This document shows positions 49,907 to 59,839 of a stretch of DNA of 64,000 bases, piece by piece. A program made the translations under genes and the position numbers. The notes under the pieces were generated by a model. That model was not told where the DNA came from, made no database searches, and was given only the letters and a program-made list of their open reading frames with translations. The stretch's first letter is position 1, and every line of letters starts with the position of its first letter. The DNA is from Clostridiaceae bacterium. GTDB taxonomy: Bacteria > Bacillota > Clostridia > Acetivibrionales > DUMB01. The DNA is taken from contig DUMB01000011.1 in assembly GCA_012840085.1 (NCBI GenBank), positions 19,519-83,518 of the forward strand, in the 5' to 3' direction.

Positions 49907-50199
49907 GAGTGCGGTAAAGGAAATAAAGTAGGGTACGGAAAGTGTAGGACGGTTTGTACAAAGAAAAAGTGGGGGACAGTTCTCCACTTAATTTACTTGT
50001 ATTTGTACAAAGTAAATGTTTTTGGTAAAATTTATATCTGTGTAATGTGTAGTCAGAAAAAATAACGGCAAATGTTTTAAGTTTGCCGGTTAAGATTATA
50101 AATACATGCTTATTGCACAAATTTTAATGAATTTATTTTTTTAGAATATATACTTTATAAGAAATACATAAAGAAGAACCAACGAAAGGAAGATGCATT

Positions 50200-50859
50200 A
50201 TGTCTGCTCGGCAGAATCCCGGAACCAATATTATTAAGGAAGATGCAAATAATGATAAAGTGGCAGGAAGCAATCCGATAAATATTAACAATGCCAGATT
50301 TGAAATAACTGCTGTAAGCCCTGAGCAGTATCCGGAAGGCGGACTGCCGGAGATTGCTTTTGTTGGACGGTCAAATGTAGGAAAGTCATCAATTATAAAT
50401 GCTTTGCTGAACAGAAATAAACTTGCCAGAGTGGCATCAACTCCAGGCAAGACTAAAGAAATAAACTTTTATAACATTGACAACAGTCTTCGCTTTGTTG
50501 ATTTGCCGGGGTATGGGTATGCAAGCGTCTCAAAAAGCAAAAAGTCATCCTGGGGAGAAATAATAGAGACTTATTTGAACACCCGTAATGAGCTTAAAAT
50601 GCTGATTATGCTTGTTGACATACGCCACACTCCGACCAGCGATGATGTACTAATGCATGATTGGATACAACATAGCAATCTTCCTTATATTGTCGTAGCA
50701 ACCAAGGCTGATAAGATATCCCGCAACCAGCTTGCCGGAAGGCTGAAGGATATAAGGTCTGCGCTTCATACTGGCGAAAATGTGCAGATTATACCCTTTT
50801 CGTCCGTATCAAAACAGGGTAGGGATGAAATATGGGGAAAGATTTATGAATTTATTTAA
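50200..50859 (+). CDS. engB: ribosome biogenesis GTP-binding protein YihA/YsxC (EngB)
   Basis: FVGRSNVGKSSIINALLNR, TPGKTKEINFYNI, DLPGYGYASVSKSKK, ATKADKI. Confidence 0.96.
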   Translation: MSARQNPGTNIIKEDANNDKVAGSNPININNARFEITAVSPEQYPEGGLPEIAFVGRSNVGKSSIINALLNRNKLARVASTPGKTKEINFYNIDNSLRFVDLPGYGYASVSKSKKSSWGEIIETYLNTRNELKMLIMLVDIRHTPTSDDVLMHDWIQHSNLPYIVVATKADKISRNQLAGRLKDIRSALHTGENVQIIPFSSVSKQGRDEIWGKIYEFI

Positions 50860-50937
50860 TATTATAAAAGATTAAGTTAAAGAAGATTAAGTTATAAAAG
50901 ATTAACGAAAAAAAGATTAAATAATTATCAAAAGAAT

Positions 50938-50977
50938 AAACAGGTTGTATGTATTGATAAAACCTGTTTTATTTTTT
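50938..50977 (+). terminator. intrinsic terminator after engB
   Basis: AAACAGGTT...AACCTGTTTTATTTTTT. Confidence 0.82.
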
Positions 50978-51180
50978 GTGTAAAAAATTTTTATTGTCTA
51001 GTTGTATAAAATAAGTTATAATTATCGCTATCAAAGTATAATTATTACTAGGTAATATTATATGGTCATATGAGTTTAGTCATAATTATACTGAACCGAT
51101 TAAGCCCCACATGTGTTAATGCTTAATCAAATTTAAATTATTAATGAAATTATACGCTGAGGCTTTAGGAGGTATTAGAA

Positions 51181-53007
51181 ATGAAAAAGGGTGTAAATGT
51201 TTCAGTAGTAGACGGCAGAAAAGTATTTCGCGGAGCCGGATATTACACTACTGAGCCATTAAATGACTTGAGACAGCTGGTAAAGGAATGTGCGAGAAAG
51301 TATGGCGATGCGGTAGGTTTTAAGTTTAAGGACAAGGAAGGCAGAATAACCGGCAGGACCTATGCAGAGTTTGACAGGCAGATTGATTATCTTGGAACTG
51401 CTCTTATTTCATTGGGGTTAAAAGATGCCCACATATCTATAATAGGCGAGAACAGATACGAATGGGGCGTATGCTACTACTCAATTGTAAACGGAACCGG
51501 TGTAGCGGTTCCCATGGATAAGTACCTCCCACAGGCGGAAGTTGAAAACCTAATTGAAAGGGGCAAGGTTGAAGCTATTTTTTACAGCCCGTCATATCAG
51601 CAAATGATGAGGGAAATCGCAAAAACAAACAGCAGAATAAAGTATTATATATGCATGGAAGATAATGAAGGTATTGATAAAAATGACCCAAGGTTTCTTA
51701 CACTGGATAGTCTCATAAGCAAGGGACAGAAGCTGATGGAAGCCGGAGACAAGTCTTTTGTTGACGCTGTAATAGATAAGGATAAGGTGTCGATTATTTT
51801 GTTTACATCGGGTACTACAAGCATTTCGAAAGGTGTAATGTTGTCTCATTCGAACATAGTGTCCAATGTAAAAAGTATTGCTGCTACTCTATATGTAGAC
51901 CATAACGACGTATACTTATCCCTGCTGCCGCTTCACCATACCTTTGAAAACACAATAGGACTTGCGTTTATGGTATATAAAGGTGTATGTATAGCATACT
52001 GTGATGGAATAAGACATATTGCACAGAATCTTCGTGAATATAAAGTTTCCGTTCTTATAGTGGTACCAGCCATTCTTGAGGCTATGTACAAAAAGCTGAA
52101 TGAAGGTATAGAAAAGTCAGGCAAAAAGAAATTGGTTGATAAGCTATTGAAAGTGTCCGATGCTTTGCGTACTGTGGGGATTGATTTAAGAAGGAAATTA
52201 TTCAAGAGCATATTTGAACAGTTGGGACCAAACCTCAGACTTGTTGTATCCGGAGCAGCACCCCTTAACAGCGAGGTGATTGTCGGATTTAACAGGCTTG
52301 GTCTTAAAGTGCTTGAGGGATACGGGCTTACTGAGACATCACCTGTTGTTTCAACGAATAATGACTTCAAAAACAAGCCTGGTACGGTAGGACCGCCTTT
52401 AGCAGATGTAGAGGTTGCAATAGACAACCCTGATGAAAACGGAATGGGTGAGATAATTGTTCGTGGCGGAAATGTCATGAAGGGATATTATGAGGATCCT
52501 GCTTCTACTGCTGAAGTCCTGGAGAAGGATGGGTGGCTGAGGACCGGAGACCTCGGTATAATTGATGAAGAAGGTTTCATAAAGATAACCGGGCGCGCAA
52601 AATCCATGATTGTGCTTGCAAATGGTAAAAAGGCATTTCCTGAGGAATACGAGGTGCTTTTGAATAATATTCCGGGAGTAAAAGACTCCTTCGTATGGGG
52701 AAATAAAACTAATGACGGAGATGTCCAGGTTTGTGCAAAACTTGTTATTGATGATGAAAAATTAAAAGAGAAATATGGAAGTGTGCCATCTGATGAGAAA
52801 CTGGCGGAAATTTTTAGTTCTGCTATTAAGGAAATTAACAAAAACATACCGCAGTATAAGATTATCAGATACTTTATAATGACCCGTGACGAACTTGTAA
52901 AGACAACTACTTTAAAAATAAAGAGACCTGTTGAGTACGAAAGAGTAAAAGAAGCTTTGAACCGTCTGGGACTGGATATGAGAAAAGCAAATGGCAAACT
53001 CGTGTGA
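51181..53007 (+). CDS. long-chain acyl-CoA synthetase / AMP-dependent ligase
   Basis: ILFTSGTTSISKGVMLSHSN, EGYGLTETSPVVS, GWLRTGDLGIIDEEGFIKITGR. Confidence 0.93.
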   Translation: MKKGVNVSVVDGRKVFRGAGYYTTEPLNDLRQLVKECARKYGDAVGFKFKDKEGRITGRTYAEFDRQIDYLGTALISLGLKDAHISIIGENRYEWGVCYYSIVNGTGVAVPMDKYLPQAEVENLIERGKVEAIFYSPSYQQMMREIAKTNSRIKYYICMEDNEGIDKNDPRFLTLDSLISKGQKLMEAGDKSFVDAVIDKDKVSIILFTSGTTSISKGVMLSHSNIVSNVKSIAATLYVDHNDVYLSLLPLHHTFENTIGLAFMVYKGVCIAYCDGIRHIAQNLREYKVSVLIVVPAILEAMYKKLNEGIEKSGKKKLVDKLLKVSDALRTVGIDLRRKLFKSIFEQLGPNLRLVVSGAAPLNSEVIVGFNRLGLKVLEGYGLTETSPVVSTNNDFKNKPGTVGPPLADVEVAIDNPDENGMGEIIVRGGNVMKGYYEDPASTAEVLEKDGWLRTGDLGIIDEEGFIKITGRAKSMIVLANGKKAFPEEYEVLLNNIPGVKDSFVWGNKTNDGDVQVCAKLVIDDEKLKEKYGSVPSDEKLAEIFSSAIKEINKNIPQYKIIRYFIMTRDELVKTTTLKIKRPVEYERVKEALNRLGLDMRKANGKLV

Positions 53008-53035
53008 TAAGATAAAACGGGGATAAATTGCACAA

Positions 53036-53164
53036 AAGCAATATAATGTAAAAAAATGAAGCAATATAATGTAAAACCAAAGCAATTTAACGTAAACCTA
53101 AAGCAACAAAACATGAAACCCGAAACAACATAACTTGAAACCCAAAGCAACACAACATAAAAGA
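53036..53164. repeat. 6 x ~21-23-bp degenerate tandem repeat (AAGCAAYATAAYGTAAAACC)
   Basis: Units starting at 53036, 53059, 53080, 53101, 53123, 53145. Confidence 0.8.
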
Positions 53165-53282
53165 ATAAATTGACGCTTTATGGCGATGTGATATAATCGT
53201 ATTAAGATAGTTGTTTTCACTATGGTGTTAGATTATAACATAACGGTGAGAAATAATTACAACTTGATAATAGGAGGAAAAT

Positions 53283-54818
53283 ATGCTGAGTGAATCATGG
53301 AAAAGACTACAAAACGGAAGCGATGTTCGCGGTGTTGCTTTGGAAGGTGTTGAGGGTGAAAATGTAAATTTGACACCTGATATTGCTGAAAAGATTGCAT
53401 GTGCTTTTGGAACATGGCTGTCAAATAAAAGCGGAAAAAGAGTAGAGGATTTGCGTATATCCGTTGGAAATGACTCAAGGCTATCGGGTCCAATGCTCAG
53501 GGAAGCTGTGATAAAAGGCTTGACGGATATGGGCTGCAGCGTATCCTGCTTTAATCTTGCATCAACGCCGGCTATGTTTATGTCTACAGTAATTCCGGGG
53601 TATGAATATGACGGTGCAATAATGCTTACTGCTAGTCATTTACCCTTTAACAGGAACGGCATGAAGTTTTTTACACGGGATGGAGGACTTGAGAAAAAGG
53701 ATATTACTGAATTGCTGGAGATAGCGCAGGAAGGAAAGTTTGCGACATCATCCCAGGTTGGTGCCGTCGATGAAGTTGACTTTATATCTGTTTATGCTGC
53801 AGAACTTGTTGATATAATCCGCAAGGGTGTAAATGACAGTGATGATTATATGAAGCCTCTGAGAGGTTTCCGTATAGTAGTGGATGCAGGAAACGGAGCA
53901 GGCGGATTCTTTGCACAAAAGGTTCTTGAGCCTTTAGGAGCTGATACATCAGGCAGCCAGTATCTTGAGCCAGACGGAAGATTCCCCAACCATATACCTA
54001 ATCCTGAAAACAAAGAAGCTATGGAAGCAATCAGGAAAGCTGTGATTGATAACAAGGCTGACCTCGGAATTATATTTGACACAGATGTGGACCGTGCAGG
54101 AGCTGTTGACAAAAATGGAAAGGAAATAAACAGGAACAGGATAATTGCACTTATGGCTGCAATAGTTCTGGAAGAACATCCCGGTTCTGTAATTGTGACT
54201 GATTCCATAACGTCAGATGAGCTGAAAATATTTATTGAGAAAAACCTTGGAGGAATTCATCACAGGTTTAAACGCGGATATAAAAATGTAATCAATGAGT
54301 CAATAAGGTTAAATAATGAGGGACAGGAGTGCCATCTTGCGATAGAAACTTCCGGTCACGCCGCATTAAAGGAAAACTATTTCCTTGACGACGGTGCTTA
54401 CCTGATTGCAAAAATACTTATAAAAATGGCTAAGCTCAGAAAAGAGAACAAGACCATAGACATGCTTCTTGCAGATCTGGCAGAACCACTGGAATCAAGA
54501 GAATTCAGGATGAACATTCACGAAAAAGATTTTAAAGCTTACGGAAACAGAATTATCAGTGAATTGAACGAATACGCCGCAAAAACTGAAGGATGGAACG
54601 TTGAACCTAAGAACTATGAAGGCATAAGAGTATCATTTGACAAAGAAAAGGGAGACGGATGGTTCTTGCTGCGCCTTTCGCTCCATGATCCGTTGATGCC
54701 TCTTAATATCGAATCCAGAATTGAAGGCGGAGTAAAAATAATTGCTTCAAAGCTTCTTGATTTCCTTAAGAGATATACCGAGCTTGATATTTCATCACTG
54801 GAAGAATATGTTGGTTGA
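53283..54818 (+). CDS. manB: phosphomannomutase/phosphoglucomutase
   Basis: ISVGNDSRLSG, MLTASHLPFNRNGMKFF, GIIFDTDVDRAGAVD; RBS ataggagg. Confidence 0.92.
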   Translation: MLSESWKRLQNGSDVRGVALEGVEGENVNLTPDIAEKIACAFGTWLSNKSGKRVEDLRISVGNDSRLSGPMLREAVIKGLTDMGCSVSCFNLASTPAMFMSTVIPGYEYDGAIMLTASHLPFNRNGMKFFTRDGGLEKKDITELLEIAQEGKFATSSQVGAVDEVDFISVYAAELVDIIRKGVNDSDDYMKPLRGFRIVVDAGNGAGGFFAQKVLEPLGADTSGSQYLEPDGRFPNHIPNPENKEAMEAIRKAVIDNKADLGIIFDTDVDRAGAVDKNGKEINRNRIIALMAAIVLEEHPGSVIVTDSITSDELKIFIEKNLGGIHHRFKRGYKNVINESIRLNNEGQECHLAIETSGHAALKENYFLDDGAYLIAKILIKMAKLRKENKTIDMLLADLAEPLESREFRMNIHEKDFKAYGNRIISELNEYAAKTEGWNVEPKNYEGIRVSFDKEKGDGWFLLRLSLHDPLMPLNIESRIEGGVKIIASKLLDFLKRYTELDISSLEEYVG

Positions 54819-55309
54819 ATAATTTGAACAAATCAGGGGCGGGGCAAAGTTGTGCAATCTGATTATAAATTGCACAATTGTTGCTCCGTTCCTTTGTTGT
54901 TATAGCAGCTTCAAATAATCACATAATATTAGAGAGCGAACTGCAGCAAGTGTAATAAGAAACTTTTATGTAATCAATATAATAAGATAAATGTAATCAA
55001 TATATAAGAAGCATTTGTAAAACCAGCGTAAACGAAAAGCATTTATGTAACCGGCATAAATAAAGGAGTGTTTATATAAGGTTTGCAGGACAGGCAAACA
55101 AATGTTGTGAATACATCAAAAAATAATATATGGAAATGTTAGGACAAGTAATATATACTTAAATCGTATATTCTTGATCATAATATGCTTTACCTGCAAT
55201 TGCATGGGAAATATTCAAACAATATGTAAAATAAGCAAACATTGTTATAAATGTTATTACAAACAAATGAATATCTGGTTTCATGTGGGAATATTTATGA
55301 GGAGGATAT

Positions 55310-56926
55310 ATGTATAAAATATTAATTGTTGATGACGAACCTGTTGTCAGGAATGGTATTAAAAATACAATAGATTGGAATAAAGCAGGATTTGAGTTTG
55401 TCGGTGACTGTGAAAACGGGCGTGAAGCTATAGAAGCTGTGGATGCTTTGCAGCCTGACGTTGTCCTGACAGACATATACATGCCCTTTGTGGACGGACT
55501 GGAACTTGCCCGTTACATATCTGAAAAATTTCCACACATAAAAGTTATAATACTTACTGGATATGATGATTTTGAATATGCTCAGCAGGCAGTAAAGTTA
55601 AAGGTTTATGACTTTTTGCTTAAACCTATTACAGCAAACGAGCTTCGCAAGATACTGGAAAAAGTTAAGAATGACCTTGACATTGAGGCGAAAAAAGCTG
55701 AAGAACTCAATAAACTGAAGCTGCAACTCAGAGAAAGTATGCCGATTCTTAGGGAAAGATTTTTGGAACGCCTTGTGTCAGGTCACCTGAGGGCAGGAGA
55801 ACTTGACGAAAAATTAAACTTGTTCGGTATTAATTTTTCCGGCTCTGAATTTATTTCCCTTGTAGTTGATGTTGACGAATATGGAAAGCTTGGCAAGATG
55901 CAGGAAAAAGCGGAAGATGAATTGCTTTTATTTGCTGTATTTAATATAAGTGAGGAGATTGTGTCCAGGGAAAAAAGAGGGATAGTTTTCCAGAACCGAA
56001 ATAATAATATAGTCATAATACTGTCAGGAAAAACCCCTTTATCTGTTAAAGAGACAGCCATACGCTTGGCAGATGAGATACGGCAGTCAGTGGAAAAATT
56101 CCTGGGTTTTACAATTACAATTGGAATCGGAGTGGTATGTTCTTCACTAATGGATATAAACCGGTCCTATAAAGGTGCATTGTCTGCTTTGGATTACAGG
56201 TTTGTACTTGGGAAGAACAAGGTAATTAATATAACTGACATGGAGCACAATAATACGGAATTTAGTTTACATAAAATGCAGTGGGAGAAGAAGATTATAT
56301 CTTTATTAAAAATAGGCACATCACAGGAGATTGATGAAGCCGTAGAAACTCTGATAAAAGATTTGAAGGCTTCTCTCATGCCGGTAAGAAGATGTTATAT
56401 TTATATACAGCAGGTAATAACTTCTGTTATTAATACCATTGATGAGCTTGGCATTGATGAGAATGAGGTATTTGACGGCATCAATCCTTTCACGGAAGTA
56501 TATAAATTTAAAACACTTGATGAAATGAGCACGTGGCTCAAGAAGTTATGTTCAAAAGCTGCAAAAGCCATTCTCGACCAGAGAAGCGATTACAGTAAAG
56601 TGCAGGTGGAAAGGGCAATAGAATATATAAGGCAGAACTATAACGATACAGAGATATCCCTTAATTCAGTATGCAAGCATCTTTTTATAAGCGTAAGCTA
56701 TTTCAGCCTGATTTTTAAAAATAATACCGGAAAAACCTTTATTGAATATCTTACAAGTGTGAGAATAGAAAAGGCTATGGAACTTCTTAGGACCACAAAT
56801 CTGAGGTCCTATGAAATTTCAAAGAAAGTAGGTTATGACGACCCCCACTATTTCAGTTCGATATTTAAGAAAGAGACGGGAATGTCACCTACGGAATACA
56901 GGGAAAAGGCTTCAGGAACGAGATGA
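55310..56926 (+). CDS. response regulator, AraC family output (YesN-like)
   Basis: MYKILIVDDEPVVRNGIKNTIDWNKAGFEFVGDCENG; C-terminal AraC HTH VCKHLFISVSYFSLIFKNNTGKTF. Confidence 0.95.
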   Translation: MYKILIVDDEPVVRNGIKNTIDWNKAGFEFVGDCENGREAIEAVDALQPDVVLTDIYMPFVDGLELARYISEKFPHIKVIILTGYDDFEYAQQAVKLKVYDFLLKPITANELRKILEKVKNDLDIEAKKAEELNKLKLQLRESMPILRERFLERLVSGHLRAGELDEKLNLFGINFSGSEFISLVVDVDEYGKLGKMQEKAEDELLLFAVFNISEEIVSREKRGIVFQNRNNNIVIILSGKTPLSVKETAIRLADEIRQSVEKFLGFTITIGIGVVCSSLMDINRSYKGALSALDYRFVLGKNKVINITDMEHNNTEFSLHKMQWEKKIISLLKIGTSQEIDEAVETLIKDLKASLMPVRRCYIYIQQVITSVINTIDELGIDENEVFDGINPFTEVYKFKTLDEMSTWLKKLCSKAAKAILDQRSDYSKVQVERAIEYIRQNYNDTEISLNSVCKHLFISVSYFSLIFKNNTGKTFIEYLTSVRIEKAMELLRTTNLRSYEISKKVGYDDPHYFSSIFKKETGMSPTEYREKASGTR

Positions 56927-56980
56927 GAATGTCCTCTACGAGACAGGCAGCCAAGTCTCAAGGGTAAAGGAGAATAGTCG

Positions 56981-58771
56981 ATGGGTAAGCGGTATTTTGG
57001 CTCTTTTATGAATTTCAAATTTAAAAGAATTCAATCCAGTATTACGGCAGCATTCCTGTTCCTTGTGTTATTTACGGTGCTGATAATAGCAGCAATATCC
57101 TTTAGACTGACTTACGAAGCTGTAGAAAAAAATTCAAGAGAGTACACATACCAGCTTATTGAACAGGTTAACAGGAATATTGAATCCTACATAACCAATA
57201 TGGAGAACATATCTATAATGACACTTTTTAACAATGACGTCCGGGAATATTTAACCAGGGACGACCTCAGCAGTGAGGAAGAGGCAGTCTATGCGGAAAA
57301 GATAAAGCTGCTTTTTGATTCAATCCTGAGCACTCGTCAGGATATATCATCAATAATGGTTTTGGGTTACAATGGCAGAGTTGTCATATCAAACAACAGA
57401 AACATCACTGAACTGAATCCTTATATTGATCCGACAGAGCAGACATGGTACAAAAAGGCTAAAGAAGCCGGCGGAGCTGCAGTTATATCTTCCCCTCATG
57501 TGCAGAACATTCTGCAGGACAATTATTACAGATGGGTTGTATCACTGAGCAGGGAGCTTGTCAGTGCTGACGGAAATGAAAAGATGGGTATATTTGTTGT
57601 TGACCTCAATTTCAGCATTATTAACGATATGTGCAGCAAGATAAAGTTGGGGAAGCGGGGATATGTCTTTATCGTAGACCGTGAAGGCAACATTGTATAT
57701 CATCCTCAGCAACAGTTAATCTACAGCAATGTAAAACGTGAAATGATAGATGAAGTATTGAACTCAACAGAAAATTATTTTATAACCAATGAAGGTAAAG
57801 ACAGCAGGATATACAACATTATGAATTCTCTAAATACAGGATGGAAGATTGTGGGTGTTTCGTACATTGATGAACTTGTAACAAACAAAAGTGAAATTGA
57901 AAATTCCCATAAGTTATGGGGTTTTATATGTCTGGCAACAGCAATGATAATTTCCATTATATTGTCAAGAAGAATATCCAGTCCTATCAAACACCTTGAA
58001 TCGCTGATGAAACAAGTGGAGAGAGGCAATTTTGATATAAAGGTTGACATAGAAAGCGCTAATGAAATAGGTGAACTTGGCAGAGCCTTCAATATAATGA
58101 TAACCAAAATAAAGGAATTAATGAAGCAGAACATGAAGGAACAGGAATTAAAGAGAAAAAGTGAGCTTAAAGCTTTGCAGGCTCAGATAAATCCACATTT
58201 TCTCTACAATACCCTTGACTCTATTGTATGGATGGCGGAAGCAAAAAATTCCGAAGAAGTGGTGCTGATGACTTCAGCTCTTGCAAAATTATTCAGATTA
58301 AGTATAAGTAAAGGTGAAGAGATAATTCCTGTACATAATGAAATTGAACATGTAAGAAGCTATCTTATTATACAGGAAATGCGTTACAGAAATAAACTTG
58401 AATTTGAAATTGATGTAGACCCTGAAATTTATCATTTCAAAACATTGAAGATAATACTTCAGCCATTGGTTGAAAATTCAATATATCATGGCATTAAAAA
58501 CAAGGAAGGAATAGGAAAAATAAAAATAAAAGGCAAAATATGCAATGATAAGATTCTTTTGCAGGTTATTGATAATGGTATAGGAATGGATCAGGAGAAA
58601 ATAAAAAATATATTTGAGAAATCAGGTAAATCTCCGGGAAGAAGCGGAGTTGGGGTAAAGAACGTTAATGAAAGAATAAAACTATATTTTGGAAAAGACT
58701 ATGGCCTGGAGTTTCAAAGTGAACCCAATAAGGGAACTACGGTTAACGTATGGCTTCCCATCATTGAATAA
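56981..58771 (+). CDS. sensor histidine kinase (YesM-like: extracellular Cache-type domain, HAMP, His_kinase)
   Basis: ELKALQAQINPHFLYNTLDSIVWMAE, HAMP segment SRRISSPIKHLESLMKQVERGNFDIKVD, ATPase motifs. Confidence 0.95.
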   Translation: MGKRYFGSFMNFKFKRIQSSITAAFLFLVLFTVLIIAAISFRLTYEAVEKNSREYTYQLIEQVNRNIESYITNMENISIMTLFNNDVREYLTRDDLSSEEEAVYAEKIKLLFDSILSTRQDISSIMVLGYNGRVVISNNRNITELNPYIDPTEQTWYKKAKEAGGAAVISSPHVQNILQDNYYRWVVSLSRELVSADGNEKMGIFVVDLNFSIINDMCSKIKLGKRGYVFIVDREGNIVYHPQQQLIYSNVKREMIDEVLNSTENYFITNEGKDSRIYNIMNSLNTGWKIVGVSYIDELVTNKSEIENSHKLWGFICLATAMIISIILSRRISSPIKHLESLMKQVERGNFDIKVDIESANEIGELGRAFNIMITKIKELMKQNMKEQELKRKSELKALQAQINPHFLYNTLDSIVWMAEAKNSEEVVLMTSALAKLFRLSISKGEEIIPVHNEIEHVRSYLIIQEMRYRNKLEFEIDVDPEIYHFKTLKIILQPLVENSIYHGIKNKEGIGKIKIKGKICNDKILLQVIDNGIGMDQEKIKNIFEKSGKSPGRSGVGVKNVNERIKLYFGKDYGLEFQSEPNKGTTVNVWLPIIE

Positions 58772-58794
58772 GGTTGCAGGAGGGGGATGAGTGA

Positions 58795-59796
58795 TTGAAA
58801 ACGGCAGCCAAATTTATTTTTGTTGTTGTTATTGTAATAATGTTGCTTTTCCTTTTTGGAGAGCAGCTTGGATACACGATCCCGGGACGTAAAAAGGTAG
58901 ACCAGGATACAAGAATTGTGGTTATTTATAAATCAATTAATACAGGTTATGAGTTCTGGGATGTTGTAAAGGATGGCATAGCAGTTGCAGCAAATGAGTT
59001 TGGTGTTCTGGTAAAAGTTGTAGGCCCCAGCAGCAAGTCTGAAGAAGATGTGGAGGCACAGATCGAAATTCTCGAGCAAACAATTGCTGAAAAACCGGAT
59101 GCAATTGTGCTGGTAGCCACTGATTATAACAGGATGGTTGAGCCTGTAGAAAAGGCAAAAGAAGAAGGAATAAAAATTATAACCATGGATTCGGGAATAA
59201 ACAGCGATGTCTCGGAGTGTTTTATTGCCACTGATAATATTGAAGCCGGAAGGAAAGCTGCTGATGAACTTGTGAAGTTATTGGACGAGGACGCAGTGGT
59301 TGCCATAATAGGGCATGTGCAAGGAACCAAGACGGCGATAGACAGGGAAAAAGGAGTGAGGGAAGGGCTGGCCAGGCACAATATAAAAAAGATATATGGC
59401 CCGTATTTCAGCGACGGTTTGTCTGAAAAAGCTTCCAGAATTACAAAAGAACTTATTTCGCAGAAGCCCGAAATAAAAGGAATAGTGGGCCTGAATGAGG
59501 GCAGTACGGTAGGTGTGGCAAGAGCGTTGAAAGAAATGGGACTAAGCGGCAAGATAAAACTGGTTGGCTTTGACAACTCCTTTGATGAAATAAAGCTTAT
59601 AGAAGAAGGGGTAATTCAGGCAACAGTAGTTCAGAATCCATTCAATATGGGTTACAGAGCTATTGAAATGGCTGTAAAATCATTAAAAGGTGAAAAAATA
59701 GAAAAATGGATTAATACCGGTTCTGTAGCCGTAACAAAAGAAAATATGTATAGCAACGAAAACCAGCGCCTTTTATTTCCATTCATAGATAAATAG
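58795..59796 (+). CDS. membrane-anchored sugar-binding protein (RbsB-like), TCS-linked
   Basis: Peripla_BP_4-type sequence (IVVIYKSINTGYEFWDVVKDGIAVAANEFGV); N-terminal TM anchor without lipobox Cys; TTG start. Confidence 0.88.
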   Translation: MKTAAKFIFVVVIVIMLLFLFGEQLGYTIPGRKKVDQDTRIVVIYKSINTGYEFWDVVKDGIAVAANEFGVLVKVVGPSSKSEEDVEAQIEILEQTIAEKPDAIVLVATDYNRMVEPVEKAKEEGIKIITMDSGINSDVSECFIATDNIEAGRKAADELVKLLDEDAVVAIIGHVQGTKTAIDREKGVREGLARHNIKKIYGPYFSDGLSEKASRITKELISQKPEIKGIVGLNEGSTVGVARALKEMGLSGKIKLVGFDNSFDEIKLIEEGVIQATVVQNPFNMGYRAIEMAVKSLKGEKIEKWINTGSVAVTKENMYSNENQRLLFPFIDK

Positions 59797-59839
59797 AAGG
59801 CAGGACAGGGTGTGACACAGGGTGACAGGCAGAGTGAGA

